Notes under the pieces: generated by a model
Seen by the model: only the letters and a program-made list of their open reading frames with translations
What the model was told of the DNA's origin: nothing
The model's database searches: none
Shown here: positions 46,411-55,021 of the stretch, piece after piece
Numbering within the stretch: position 1 is the first letter of the stretch
Layout of the letters: the number at the start of each line of letters is the position of its first letter
Position numbers and translations under genes: made by a program
NCBI RefSeq assembly: GCF_020164475.1
Contig: NZ_JAIQWX010000027.1
Location: 1 to 55,021, forward strand
Source of the DNA: Pseudomonas sp. REP124
GTDB lineage: Bacteria > Pseudomonadota > Gammaproteobacteria > Pseudomonadales > Pseudomonadaceae
DNA: 55,021 nucleotides
Reading direction: 5' to 3'

Positions 46411-47706
46411 ATGATCGAACCCAAGCGCGTCTTGCGCGCCCTCGCTGAACACTGGGCCCTGCTTGAGCCACTGTGCGAGCACTTCGACCAAGGCACACTG
46501 AGCCTCAACGAACTGCGTTCACAGTTGGCTGCCCAGCAACTCGACAGCACGCCGCAGGACATCACCAGTCTGCTCGACGTGTGGATTCGCCTCGATATTC
46601 TGGTTCCCGTGGCGAAAAGCCCGAACCGTTTCGAGCTCAACGCGCAGATTCACGACTTCCTCGCCTACCTGCGCCGGGAACACCGGCTGGGCCTGTGCCT
46701 GGAGATCGAAGCCTACCTGCGCCATCTTGAGCGCCTGGCCGGTTATATCCAAGACGCCTTCGACATTCGAGACGGCAACGACCTCGCGCGTCAATTGCGC
46801 TTGCTGGACATGCGCGTTCGCGATGTATTGAAGAAGCTGGCCAACGACGAGCAGGCCCTGGTGGCCGTCGCCGAGCGGGCCAAGACCAGCGACCGGCAGA
46901 TCCCGCTGCGTCAGCGTTATGCCGAAGTACTGGCGACCTGGGACGAATACGTCGAGCCGATGATCCAGTTGGTAAACGCCGACGGCGCCTTCGAACAGGG
47001 TGTGCGCAAGGTCGAAAACGTCCTGCTGAAGATGCTCACCGAGCAGCAGCGCCTTGGCCATCTGGTCGACGACGACATGCTGCTGCGCACCCACGCGCGC
47101 ATCCTCGAAATGCAGACCAGCGCGCAACTGACTCTGCGTCATGCCCGCGAGCTGCTGCTGCCGCTGCGTGAAGAAGCGCGCCGGCACAACGCCGTGACCC
47201 GTGGTGCGGCGCTAGCGCTGTCGATGATTCGCCGCAAGGGCATCGATGCCGTACCGCAAGCGGCCATGCCGATGTTCACCCGGCCGCAAAGCACCTTTCT
47301 CGGCAGCGCCAGTCAGGTCGAAGCCTACGTTTACGCCCTTGCCCGATTCGAGCCGAAACCGGCGCGCTTCCCCAAGGCGCACAAGATCCACAAGGGCGGT
47401 GACGCTCCACGTGCGCCACGCACGGTCCGCGAGATGCTCGATCGCTGCGCAGACGCCCTGCCGATGCCGGACCTGATGACCTGGCTGCTGGAGCAGGAGC
47501 CGGACGGCGCCACCGACGAATTGCTGTACTGGTTCTCGCGTCTGTCCCGGGAAAAACGCTTCAAGCGCGAACGCCTGGAACGCCGCGAATACTTTACACA
47601 CGAGCACCAGGTCAGCCTGCGCTCCTTCGCCCTGCTCTCGGCCGGCACAGATACCGCCGAGAATTCTGCGAGCCCCCTCTCAGCAGGTACGCCCCATGCA
47701 TCTTGA
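46411..47706 (+). CDS. mksF: Condensin subunit MksF (kleisin)
   Basis: 431 residues from the ATG at 46411 (MIEPKRVLRALAEHWALLEP), which is the family-like start; an open frame continues to 46327 without known homology. The protein is mostly helical with winged-helix-like ends (SLNELRSQLAAQQLDSTPQDITSLLDVWIRLDILVPV). It is the kleisin that links the SMC subunits of the MksBEF complex. It overlaps mksE by 11 bases. The ribosome binding site is poor. TACAAT at 46370-46375 is a candidate -10. Confidence 0.92.
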   Translation: MIEPKRVLRALAEHWALLEPLCEHFDQGTLSLNELRSQLAAQQLDSTPQDITSLLDVWIRLDILVPVAKSPNRFELNAQIHDFLAYLRREHRLGLCLEIEAYLRHLERLAGYIQDAFDIRDGNDLARQLRLLDMRVRDVLKKLANDEQALVAVAERAKTSDRQIPLRQRYAEVLATWDEYVEPMIQLVNADGAFEQGVRKVENVLLKMLTEQQRLGHLVDDDMLLRTHARILEMQTSAQLTLRHARELLLPLREEARRHNAVTRGAALALSMIRRKGIDAVPQAAMPMFTRPQSTFLGSASQVEAYVYALARFEPKPARFPKAHKIHKGGDAPRAPRTVREMLDRCADALPMPDLMTWLLEQEPDGATDELLYWFSRLSREKRFKRERLERREYFTHEHQVSLRSFALLSAGTDTAENSASPLSAGTPHAS

Positions 47707-48400
47707 TCTATCCGAACTGTCCCATCTGGCGCCGATCTTTCGCGAGCTGTTCAAGGGCTACCACGTCAGCCGCCGCGATCCGGAGCTGTACGCCCAGCTG
47801 TCGAACTTTCAGGACCAGTACCGCACGCTGTTCAAGGCCCTGGGTTTCGAGTTGGTGTGCGATACCCGCGGTTTCTACTATTTCGTGCCGGAGCTCGCCG
47901 CTGCAGCGGTGAACAAGACCGCCCAGCGCCTGGCGCTGTTCACCTTCATTCTGGTCGAGCATCTGGCCGACCAGGGCCGCGACCCGATCTCCGTGCTCGA
48001 CGGCGGCAGCCTCGGGCGCGATGAGCTGCCATCGTTGCTGGAAAAATACCGCGACCTGTTTATCCAGGCCGAAGTGCAGACCCAGGATGAGCTGGAAGAA
48101 AAAATCATGCGCCGCATGACCCAGCTCGGTTTCGCCAGCGAAGACAACGGCGTCTACCGCTTCCTGCCGCCGATGCACCGTTTCCTCGATGTCTGCCTCT
48201 CGGTTCAACAAGATCGCGACCTGGCGGCCAGCCTGCACAGCGTATTGCCGCTGCCGACGCCGGTGCTGGTCGACGAAGACAGCGACGAAAAGCTGCTGCA
48301 GACCGACGACCCGCTGGATCTGGCGGAGTTTGATGAAGATGAAAGCGAAGAAGACGCCCTGGCCCGCGCCATCGCCGAAGAACAGGAGCTCGACGCATGA
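47696..48400 (+). CDS. mksE: Condensin subunit MksE
   Basis: 234 residues, the winged-helix accessory subunit that binds the kleisin. SELSHLAPIFRELFKGYHVSRRDPELYAQL starts it and the C-terminus is very acidic (DEDSDEKLLQTDDPLDLAEFDEDESEEDALA). Overlaps mksF by 11 bases and mksB by four (ATGA), so the three are translated together. Confidence 0.93.
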   Translation: MHLDLSELSHLAPIFRELFKGYHVSRRDPELYAQLSNFQDQYRTLFKALGFELVCDTRGFYYFVPELAAAAVNKTAQRLALFTFILVEHLADQGRDPISVLDGGSLGRDELPSLLEKYRDLFIQAEVQTQDELEEKIMRRMTQLGFASEDNGVYRFLPPMHRFLDVCLSVQQDRDLAASLHSVLPLPTPVLVDEDSDEKLLQTDDPLDLAEFDEDESEEDALARAIAEEQELDA

Positions 48401-51237
48401 GCAAGGAACGCTACGGCATCCGCCGCTTTGCCCTATTGAACACTGCCGGCTACAGTCTCGGCCTGTTTCCGCTGGAAGAACCGCTGTCGGTCTACGGCGC
48501 AAACAACCTCGGCAAATCCGCTTCGATCAACGCCCTGCAATTCCCGATTCTGGCGCGCATGTCGGACATGAGCTTCGGCAAGTACAGCCTGGAGCAGTCC
48601 CGGCGCTTCTACTTCGCCTCCGACACCAGCTACATTCTGGTGGAAGTCTCTCTGCCCCACGGCCCGCACGTGATCGGCGTGGTCGGTCGCGGCCCGGGCG
48701 GTGGCTTCGGTCACCAGTTCTTCGCCTATGCCGGCAAACTGGACCTGGCCCACTACCAGAAAAACGACACCTGCCTGCGCCAGAAAGAACTGTTCACCAA
48801 CCTCGAGCGCGAAGGCCTGAAAGCCTACGAACTCAAGCCGGATGAACTGCGTCGCCTGCTGGTCGGCGGTCACACCTCGATCCCGCTGGACCTGACGCTG
48901 ATCCCGCTGCGCTCCACCAGCGAGCAGAGCCTGAAGACTTTCCGCGCCCTGTTCATCAACCTGCTGCACATGCGCGAAATCACCGCGGCCAAGCTCAAGC
49001 AACTGTTCCTCGATGCCTTCGAGCACAGCCTGCGTTCCGGCAGCGTGGACTACATCGCCGCGTGCGAAGAAGCCTTCCGCGATGTAAGACGCATGGAGCA
49101 GGACTACAACTCGCTGGTCGCCGCAGGACCTTTGGTCGAAGCACTGGCCAACGGCGTGAAACAACGCGACGTGCTGCGCGGCAAGCTGCATCGCCTGTCG
49201 CCGCTGCTCGACTCGCTGCTCGGCACCTGGTCGGACTACGCCAGCGCGCGCAAGGAAGAGCTGACCATCCAGGCCGAACACTACCGTCGCGAGCAGGACG
49301 ACCTGCAAAACGACCAGCGTGGCGGCACTCAGGAGCTGATGCGTCTGGAGCGGGAAATCACCGGCATCCAGCGCTGGCTCGGCGAGTTGTCCGTGCTCAA
49401 GCACCGCTTTGCCCTGGTCGACGACGTCAAGGTGCTGGAGCAGCAACTGCTTGCGGCCAAGGACGCCCACGATGAGCTGGCCGGTGCTTTGGCCCAGTCC
49501 CGTCAGTTCAGCGCCGAAGATCTGGAAGAGCGTCTGCGCGACCTGGAAAAACGCCTGAAGTCGGTCAAGCAGCAACTCGATCACGCCGACAACAACAGCT
49601 ATGCCCGTCTGCGCGAAGAGTTCTCCCAGCAGGATGTCGAGCGTCTGATGCGCCTGTTCAACAGCGCACTGTTCAGCCTGCCGCTGGGCGAACACGGGAT
49701 TGCGCTGGACGAGAATGGCGACTGGGTCAAATCCGTGGAGCTGATCCTCGACGGCTTCAAGGGCGAGCGCTTTGAAGTCCCGGGCCTGTCCATCGATCTG
49801 TCGCACATCGAACCGCCGGCGCTGCAAGCCCTGGCCGACCGTGCGGCGTTGCGCGACCAGAAAGAGCGCCTGGAAAAAGAGCTCAAGCAACTCAAGACCC
49901 AGCAAGCCGTGGCCGCCGACCGTGCCGCGAGCAAAACCCAGACCGAAGCGCTGTACCAGCAGGTTCTGGATGCGCAGAAGGCTCTGGAGGATTTCCGTCG
50001 CACGCAGACCCTGAGCGCCGAGGAAGGCGAGAAACTCGAGCAACTGGCGCAGATGGAAGCCGCCCAGGAAGAGCTCAAGCGCTCCAGCGATGCCTTCACC
50101 GAACGCGTCCAGCAACTGTCGGCCAAACTGCAACTGGTCGGCCGGCAGATCGCCGACATGGAGGCCAAGCAACGCACTCTCGACGATGCGCTGCGCCGTC
50201 GCCAACTGCTGCCGGCAGACCTGCCGTTCGGCACGCCGTTCATGGACCCGGTCGACGACTCCATGGACAACCTGCTGCCGCTGCTCAACGACTACCAGGA
50301 CAGCTGGCAGGGCCTGTTGCGCGCCGATGGCCAGATCGAAGCGCTGTACGCTCAGGTGCGCCTCAAGGGTGTAGCCAAGTTCGACAGCGAAGACGATATG
50401 GAACGTCGCCTGCAACTGCTGATCAACGCTTACGCGCACCGCACCGACGAAGCCCTGACACTGGGCAAGGCCCGTCGTGCCGCCGTGACCGACATCGCGC
50501 GGACCCTGCGCAACATTCGCAGCGACTACGACAGCCTCGAACACCAACTGGCGCTGTTCAACCGCGAGATCAACAAGCGTCAGGTCTCCAACCTGCAGAG
50601 CTTCCGCATCGTCCTGGCGCCGAACAAGGAAGCGCTCAAGCACATCGACCAGATCATCCACAGCGCCGGCCAGTACGAAGAAGGCGAGACGCTGTCGGTG
50701 TTCGACCTGAGCCAGAGCGCGGAGCAGGACAACAAGAACGAAGAGGCCAAGGAATACCTGGCACGGCTGGTGGCGGCCAACCACAACCAGCTCGGTCTGA
50801 AGGACTTGTTCGAACTGGCGTTCGAGATCACCAAGGTCAACGGTCAGCCGGTTATCCACACCGACATCGACGGCGCCGCCTCCAACGGCACCACCATGAC
50901 CATCAAGGCGCTGACCAACATGTACCTGTTGCTGCACCTGATGGACCGCGACCTGGCCGGCCGCGTGCGCCTGCCGTACTACCTCGACGAAGCCGCGGAC
51001 ATCGACGAACGCAACCAGGCTGCGCTGCTGGAAACCAGTCTGCAGCTGGGCTTCGTGCCGATTTTGGCGAGTGTGAAGCCGCAGGTCTGCGCCAGTGTCG
51101 CCATCGACCTTGAAGGCGGCAGCGGCCCGGCGGGTATCTACATCGACGAGGCGGACTGGAAGTACATTCGTCGTCGTGATCAGGTGAAGGCGACGGTCAA
51201 CGTCGAAGCCGATGAGCCGGAGTTGGATGAAGTTTGA
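48397..51237 (+). CDS. mksB: Condensin SMC-like ATPase MksB
   Basis: 946-residue SMC protein with the Walker A VYGANNLGKSASIN (about 32-45) and Walker B LPYYLDEAADIDERNQA (Asp864-Glu865). Long coiled-coil arms lie between (for example RLRDLEKRLKSVKQQLDHADNNSYARLREE), with a hinge at about 410-480. It is shorter than MukB (about 1,480). MksBEF acts in chromosome condensation and partition in P. aeruginosa. No mksG nuclease follows, which separates it from the plasmid-defence (Wadjet-type) versions. A terminator follows the stop codon by 23 bases. Confidence 0.95.
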   Translation: MSKERYGIRRFALLNTAGYSLGLFPLEEPLSVYGANNLGKSASINALQFPILARMSDMSFGKYSLEQSRRFYFASDTSYILVEVSLPHGPHVIGVVGRGPGGGFGHQFFAYAGKLDLAHYQKNDTCLRQKELFTNLEREGLKAYELKPDELRRLLVGGHTSIPLDLTLIPLRSTSEQSLKTFRALFINLLHMREITAAKLKQLFLDAFEHSLRSGSVDYIAACEEAFRDVRRMEQDYNSLVAAGPLVEALANGVKQRDVLRGKLHRLSPLLDSLLGTWSDYASARKEELTIQAEHYRREQDDLQNDQRGGTQELMRLEREITGIQRWLGELSVLKHRFALVDDVKVLEQQLLAAKDAHDELAGALAQSRQFSAEDLEERLRDLEKRLKSVKQQLDHADNNSYARLREEFSQQDVERLMRLFNSALFSLPLGEHGIALDENGDWVKSVELILDGFKGERFEVPGLSIDLSHIEPPALQALADRAALRDQKERLEKELKQLKTQQAVAADRAASKTQTEALYQQVLDAQKALEDFRRTQTLSAEEGEKLEQLAQMEAAQEELKRSSDAFTERVQQLSAKLQLVGRQIADMEAKQRTLDDALRRRQLLPADLPFGTPFMDPVDDSMDNLLPLLNDYQDSWQGLLRADGQIEALYAQVRLKGVAKFDSEDDMERRLQLLINAYAHRTDEALTLGKARRAAVTDIARTLRNIRSDYDSLEHQLALFNREINKRQVSNLQSFRIVLAPNKEALKHIDQIIHSAGQYEEGETLSVFDLSQSAEQDNKNEEAKEYLARLVAANHNQLGLKDLFELAFEITKVNGQPVIHTDIDGAASNGTTMTIKALTNMYLLLHLMDRDLAGRVRLPYYLDEAADIDERNQAALLETSLQLGFVPILASVKPQVCASVAIDLEGGSGPAGIYIDEADWKYIRRRDQVKATVNVEADEPELDEV

Positions 51238-51260
51238 TCGGTTTTAGCTGATGCAAACAG

Positions 51261-51295
51261 AAAGGCCGCGATCCTCATGGATCGCGGCCTTTTTG
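51261..51295 (+). terminator. Rho-independent terminator of mksFEB
   Basis: AAAGGCCGCGAT...ATCGCGGCCTTTTT with a short CCTCATGG loop. Confidence 0.93.
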
Positions 51296-51313
51296 TTTCG
51301 AGTGACACAAAAA

Positions 51314-51342
51314 CCCTGTGGGAGCGAACCTGCTCGCGATGG
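51314..51342. repeat. Single REP element after mksB
   Basis: CCCTGTGGGAGCGAACCTGCTCGCG. No inverted partner was found within 100 bases, so it is a solitary REP. Confidence 0.75.
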
Positions 51343-51369
51343 AGCCCTTGCAGACACCATCACCTCCCG

Positions 51370-53673
51370 CTATTTACCCAGAGGAATCTTCGGCGCCCAA
51401 GTCAGCCATTCCTCTTCAAACTTGTCGAACAACGCAAATGTCTGCTCCGGCCGCGCTGCGACGCCCATGCGGTCACCATCCGGAGTGGCAAACGCAACGC
51501 CACCCTGAATCATGGTTTCCAGCGATTCGGTACGCACCGTCGCGCCCTTGAACAGCCCGACATCAAAGTCGAAACCGCTGGTGTTCCAGAAGCGGGTACC
51601 ACTGCGCACCAACGGCGCGTACTTCGGCTCGATCAGAATGTGGATCAAGACGCGGTCCGCAGTCTGGCCCAGTTCGTAACCTGTTACCTTGCCCACGGTA
51701 ATTTCGCGATAGGTGACCGGCACTCCGGGTTTCAACGAGCCACGCCGGGCAGCGCTCAATACCAGGCTTAATCCTGCTTCCTGCTTGGCGGTTTCCGGAG
51801 CGGCGGGCAGCGCGACGAAATTCTTCTGCGGGCCAAGGTTTTTCGCGGCCGGCTGCACTTCGATGTACTGCCCGGTGACCAGGGTTTCAAGGTTTGAGGT
51901 TTTGATCAGGCCCAGTTCCGGTTTGACCACCCAGAACTCACTGCCAACCCGCGCAATGCGCTCAGGCACCTCGGTGATACGTGCGGTCAGCAGCACCGAT
52001 TGCAGATCATCGCTGAGATCGACGTTCTCGATCTTGCCGACATCCAGCCCTTTGAAGCGAACCGGGGTCCCGGCGCGCAAGCCATCGGCGCGATCGACTT
52101 TGATCGTGATGAGCGCGCCTTTCTGATTGGCCTCTTCACGGTTGGCGAACAGACGGAAGCGCGGGATCCGCTTTTTCAGCGGCACCTTGGCCTCAGGCGT
52201 TTCAAAGGCGATACCGCCGGCCATCAGGCTTTGCAACGATTCGCTTTTGACTTGAATTCCGCCAGTCAGACCGCCGGTGAGCGTCACACCGCTGGCATTC
52301 CAGAACCGGGTCGAGCCGTTGACCAGATCTTCGTATTCCTTTTCGATGTGAACACCGATCACCAGCTGATTTTTCTTGCGCGAGAATTGATAGCTCTGAA
52401 CCGAGCCCACCTTGACCTGTTTGTAGAGAACCGGGCTGCCGACTTCCAGAGAGCCCAGGTTTTCGGTGAACAACACCAGATGCAATCCCGGCGAACGCAA
52501 GTCCAGCGGCGGCGCCTTGGGCCGCGCGACGAATTCCCGTTGCGGAGCGTTGCCTTTATCACCGGGACGTACGGCGATGTAGTTGCCTTTTACCAATGCT
52601 TCGAGCCCGGTGATGCCCGCCAGGGAAATCGAAGGTTTGACGACCCAGAATTGAGTACCGTCCACCAGGTAATCTTCGGCGAGCGGATCAAGAGTCAGCT
52701 CTGCGCTGGCACCGGAAAGATCCGGATCGACCTTGAGTGCCTTGAGCGTGCCCACCTGAATGCCCTTGTACATCACCGGTGTGCGCCCGGCCTGCAGACC
52801 TTCGAAATCGCTGAGTTTGACCTTGACCTTGATCCCGGCCGCAGCGGCGTCGAAGTCTTCGTAAAGACGGAACGGCAGGCTTGGATCGGTAGGCGGGCTA
52901 TCCTTGCGATTGTCCGGTGTAGCGAAGGCGATGCCGCCGGCGACGATGCTGGCCAGGGACTCACTGCGGACTTTCACACCCGACAGGTTGGCATCGATGC
53001 TGATACCGCTGGCGTTCCAGAACCGCGTATGTTTGCGCACCAGCTTGGCGTAGGTCGGTTCGATGAACACCTTGAGCTCGACGGTACTCTGGTCGTCGGA
53101 CAGCAAGTAGCTTTTGACCTGGCCAACCTTGATCTGCTTGTAGAACACCGGACTGCCGCGGTTCAGCGAGCCCAGGCGATCGGCTTTGATCGTCAGGTGC
53201 AGACCGGGCTGGGCATCGGAAAGAGGTGGCTCTTCAGCCAGCGCCTTGAACTTGCGGGTGGGCTCGCCTTCGCCCGGGCTGATCGCAACATAGTTGCCTG
53301 AAACCAGCGTTTCCAGCCCCGTGATGCCGGCCAGACTCACGCTTGGTTTGACCAGCCAGAAACGTGTGCTGGTACGCAGGTACGGCTCCACGTCCTTGTT
53401 CATCTCGACGGTAGCGATTACACCTTTGGTGCTGCCTTCATCATCGAGCTTGAGGGTCTTGACCTTGCCGACCGACATGCCTTTGTAGACCACTTCAGTT
53501 TTGTTGGCCTGAATGCCTTCACCGCTTTCGAAGCGCACCTGGATCTCGATGCCGGTCTCGTTATAGGCACGCCAGCCGAGCCAACCGCCGATGATCAAGG
53601 CGATCAGGGGCAATACCCAAATGGCGGACCAGTTCGAGGCCGGTCGGGTTTTAGCTACGGGCAAATCAGTCAT
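51370..53673 (-). CDS. pqiB: PqiB/LetB-type protein with six MCE domains
   Basis: 767 residues, one N-terminal membrane anchor (WSAIWVLPLIALIIGGWLGWRAY, about 15-37), then six MCE domains. These can be counted by their shared openings, for example GIEIQVRFESGEGIQANKT, GLHLTIKADRLGSLNRGSP, GIKVKVKLSDFEGLQAGRTP, GLHLVLFTENLGSLEVGSP, ALITIKVDRADGLRAGTP and GLSLVLSAARRGSLKPGVP. MCE proteins form stacked hexameric rings bridging the envelope for lipid transport. E. coli PqiB has three domains and LetB seven, so six is intermediate. It overlaps the upstream pqiA half by eight bases. Confidence 0.93.
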   Translation of the reverse strand: MTDLPVAKTRPASNWSAIWVLPLIALIIGGWLGWRAYNETGIEIQVRFESGEGIQANKTEVVYKGMSVGKVKTLKLDDEGSTKGVIATVEMNKDVEPYLRTSTRFWLVKPSVSLAGITGLETLVSGNYVAISPGEGEPTRKFKALAEEPPLSDAQPGLHLTIKADRLGSLNRGSPVFYKQIKVGQVKSYLLSDDQSTVELKVFIEPTYAKLVRKHTRFWNASGISIDANLSGVKVRSESLASIVAGGIAFATPDNRKDSPPTDPSLPFRLYEDFDAAAAGIKVKVKLSDFEGLQAGRTPVMYKGIQVGTLKALKVDPDLSGASAELTLDPLAEDYLVDGTQFWVVKPSISLAGITGLEALVKGNYIAVRPGDKGNAPQREFVARPKAPPLDLRSPGLHLVLFTENLGSLEVGSPVLYKQVKVGSVQSYQFSRKKNQLVIGVHIEKEYEDLVNGSTRFWNASGVTLTGGLTGGIQVKSESLQSLMAGGIAFETPEAKVPLKKRIPRFRLFANREEANQKGALITIKVDRADGLRAGTPVRFKGLDVGKIENVDLSDDLQSVLLTARITEVPERIARVGSEFWVVKPELGLIKTSNLETLVTGQYIEVQPAAKNLGPQKNFVALPAAPETAKQEAGLSLVLSAARRGSLKPGVPVTYREITVGKVTGYELGQTADRVLIHILIEPKYAPLVRSGTRFWNTSGFDFDVGLFKGATVRTESLETMIQGGVAFATPDGDRMGVAARPEQTFALFDKFEEEWLTWAPKIPLGK

Positions 53674-54295
53674 GGTCGGCGTCCGACTCCGTGTTATCCC
53701 AAATCAGTCGGGGATCGAAAGTTACTGCAGCAAGCATTGTCAAAATCACCACACTGGCGAAGGCGATGGCCCCCAGGTCGGCTTCGACACTGGCGAACCG
53801 TCCAAAATTCACGACCGCCACCAGAATGGCGATCACAAAAATATCGAGCATCGACCAGCGACCGATGAACTCGATGAAGCGGTACATCCAGATACGCTGC
53901 CGGGCCGAGAGCGGTTGGTGGCGCTGAACCGAATACAACAACAGCGCGATGCCCACCAGTTTGAAGGTGGGCACCAGGATACTGGCTATGAATACTACGG
54001 CAGCGATAGGAATCATGCCGTGCTGAACCAGCTGGATCACACCGGACATGATGGTACTGGGATCACCTTTGCCCAGTGAGCGTACGGTCATGATCGGCAG
54101 CACATTGGCCGGGATGTAGAGAATTGCCGCAGTAATCAGCAATGCCCAGGTGCGCGTCAGACTATTCGGGCGTCGAGCGTGGACCTGCGCACCGCAGCGA
54201 GTGCAGAGTTGCTCGTCGGTATCAGCTTCCTGCCTGTTCAATTCGTGACATTCGGTACAGATCAGAATGCCTGCATCAATCGCCCGCATGGGCAT
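53666..54295 (-). CDS. PqiA/LetA half-size membrane protein (second)
   Basis: 209 residues. It starts with a zinc-ribbon-like pair ICTECHELN...LCTRCG (about 12-35), then four membrane segments, including ALLITAAILYIPANVLPIMTV (about 51-71) and IFVIAILVAVVNF. E. coli PqiA and LetA contain two such units in one protein; here each is separate. ATG at 54295 or 54289 is possible; the first overlaps the preceding gene by 20 bases. It is the inner-membrane partner of the MCE protein. Confidence 0.9.
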   Translation of the reverse strand: MPMRAIDAGILICTECHELNRQEADTDEQLCTRCGAQVHARRPNSLTRTWALLITAAILYIPANVLPIMTVRSLGKGDPSTIMSGVIQLVQHGMIPIAAVVFIASILVPTFKLVGIALLLYSVQRHQPLSARQRIWMYRFIEFIGRWSMLDIFVIAILVAVVNFGRFASVEADLGAIAFASVVILTMLAAVTFDPRLIWDNTESDADHD

Positions 54296-54935
54296 CCTCT
54301 CCTGATAAAGCCTGCCAGATCTGGTGAGGCGACATCACGACCTCCAGCCAGACCTGAACCAGTAACAAACCGATGAAACATGCCAATCCGAGGCCTATGG
54401 TCATGGCTGCCATATCTGCCAGTTTCACGATCGCCACCAGCACGCCCATCAGGTAGACCTCAAGCATCCCCCAGTCTCGCAAATGGTGGTAAATGCGATA
54501 GAGCAGCAAACCGTAACTGCGGCCGATGTTGAAACGGATGCTCAGCAGGACAGCCAGCTGGCACAGCAACTTGAGCAACGGGATTGCCATGCTGCACAGG
54601 AATACCACCACGGAAACGCCGCGCATTTCCGAGTTGAAGAGGCCGACAACGCCGCTCCAGACCGTGTCCTGCGACGACTGTCCGAGTAGATTGAGCTGCA
54701 TGATGGGTAAAAAGTTCGCGGGGATGTACAGCAGAAGCGCTGCAATCACCAAGGCGAGACTGCGCTGCACGACGTTATATCGATGGGCGTAGAGCTCATA
54801 GCCGCAACGCGGGCACAGGGCTTTCTCGCCATGGGCGAGCTCAGGCTTACGCATCAGCAAGTCGCACTCATGACACGCCACCAAATCGTCCAGCGGTAAT
54901 TCTGACAGCCCGGAGGCGTCACCCGGATCTGGCAT
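54276..54935 (-). CDS. PqiA/LetA half-size membrane protein (first)
   Basis: 219 residues. Zinc-ribbon cysteines CHECDLL...LCPRCGYELY (about 21-47) come first, then four hydrophobic segments, including LALVIAALLLYIPANFLPIMQLNLLG. This is the N-terminal half of the PqiA/LetA family, and the next gene is the C-terminal half. GGAG is upstream of the ATG at 54935. The order pqiA(N)-pqiA(C)-pqiB forms an operon; its promoter is at the window edge. Confidence 0.9.
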   Translation of the reverse strand: MPDPGDASGLSELPLDDLVACHECDLLMRKPELAHGEKALCPRCGYELYAHRYNVVQRSLALVIAALLLYIPANFLPIMQLNLLGQSSQDTVWSGVVGLFNSEMRGVSVVVFLCSMAIPLLKLLCQLAVLLSIRFNIGRSYGLLLYRIYHHLRDWGMLEVYLMGVLVAIVKLADMAAMTIGLGLACFIGLLLVQVWLEVVMSPHQIWQALSGEDAHAGD

Positions 54936-54993
54936 AAAGGCTCTGGCTCCGAAAAAGTTGGACCTATTCTAGTGTCCTGAAACAAAAATAACT

Positions 54994-55007
54994 GTGCAAA
55001 TTTGCAC
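54994..55007. promoter_or_regulatory. Perfect 14-bp palindrome upstream of the pqi operon
   Basis: GTGCAAATTTGCAC reads identically on both strands, with a further C/G match after one mismatch. It lies about 60 bases before the first pqiA-like start, at the position of an operator. A TAGAAT on the minus strand near 54971 could be the -10. The regulator is unknown. Confidence 0.5.
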
Positions 55008-55021
55008 TGGGGTGCATGGTG

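Noticed and set aside
48433..50937. 834-codon open frame antisense to mksB
   Set aside because: Long antisense frames are common in GC-rich genes; the reading is low-complexity (Leu, Gln, Val, Phe) and has no start signals.
51237..51370. A fourth mks gene (mksG) after mksB
   Set aside because: Only a terminator and a REP element lie here, followed by pqiB on the opposite strand.

Overview
The window is a chromosomal segment of a Pseudomonas, most likely of the P. fluorescens group. The evidence is the high GC content, the many paired REP sequences of the GTGGGAGCGGGCTTGCTCGCG type, and a gene order that matches, from memory, the mqoB to pqiB block of P. aeruginosa (roughly PA4640-PA4690). 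Most of it is core genome. There is no prophage, insertion sequence, integrase, CRISPR array or rRNA gene.

Layout. 1-7.8 kb: a YajG-type lipoprotein, a small unknown gene, a long leader and malate:quinone oxidoreductase (mqo), then small conserved genes, hpt, and the upp-uraA uracil salvage pair. 7.8-15.7 kb: hemH and a TIGR01777 epimerase face a light-regulation cluster made of a bacterial renalase, a TudS/DUF1722 protein, a LitR/PplR-type MerR regulator, CPD photolyase and an SDR. TGTACA-N12-TGTACA operators lie at both promoters of that cluster. 15.8-28.4 kb: pagL, the overlapping hemA-prfA-prmC-moeB-murI operon on the minus strand, and a TPR lipoprotein-lolB-ispE-tRNA-Gln-prs-rplY-pth-ychF series on the plus strand.

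28.4-46 kb is more mixed: a membrane chemoreceptor behind a structured leader, tRNA-Met, a DUF2817 peptidase-like protein, a lipoprotein-type gamma-glutamyltransferase, a HigA antitoxin without its toxin, ddl, a flavin reductase, bdlA, an MHS-type MFS transporter, atoE, a complete HepT/MntA toxin-antitoxin pair, an unrecognised secreted protein, a SET-domain protein, beta-carbonic anhydrase, an acidic unknown protein, and rimI with an unusual DNA polymerase III psi subunit (holD-like).

46-55 kb: the mksFEB condensin operon, then (minus strand) a lipid-transport operon with two half-size PqiA/LetA proteins and a six-MCE-domain PqiB/LetB.

The best candidates for a coherent, less-studied system are the photolyase/LitR/renalase/TudS light regulon with its visible operators, the SET-domain gene next to an unknown secreted protein, and the split LetA with six-MCE LetB. 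Function calls rest on reading motifs and recalled families; no database search was run.
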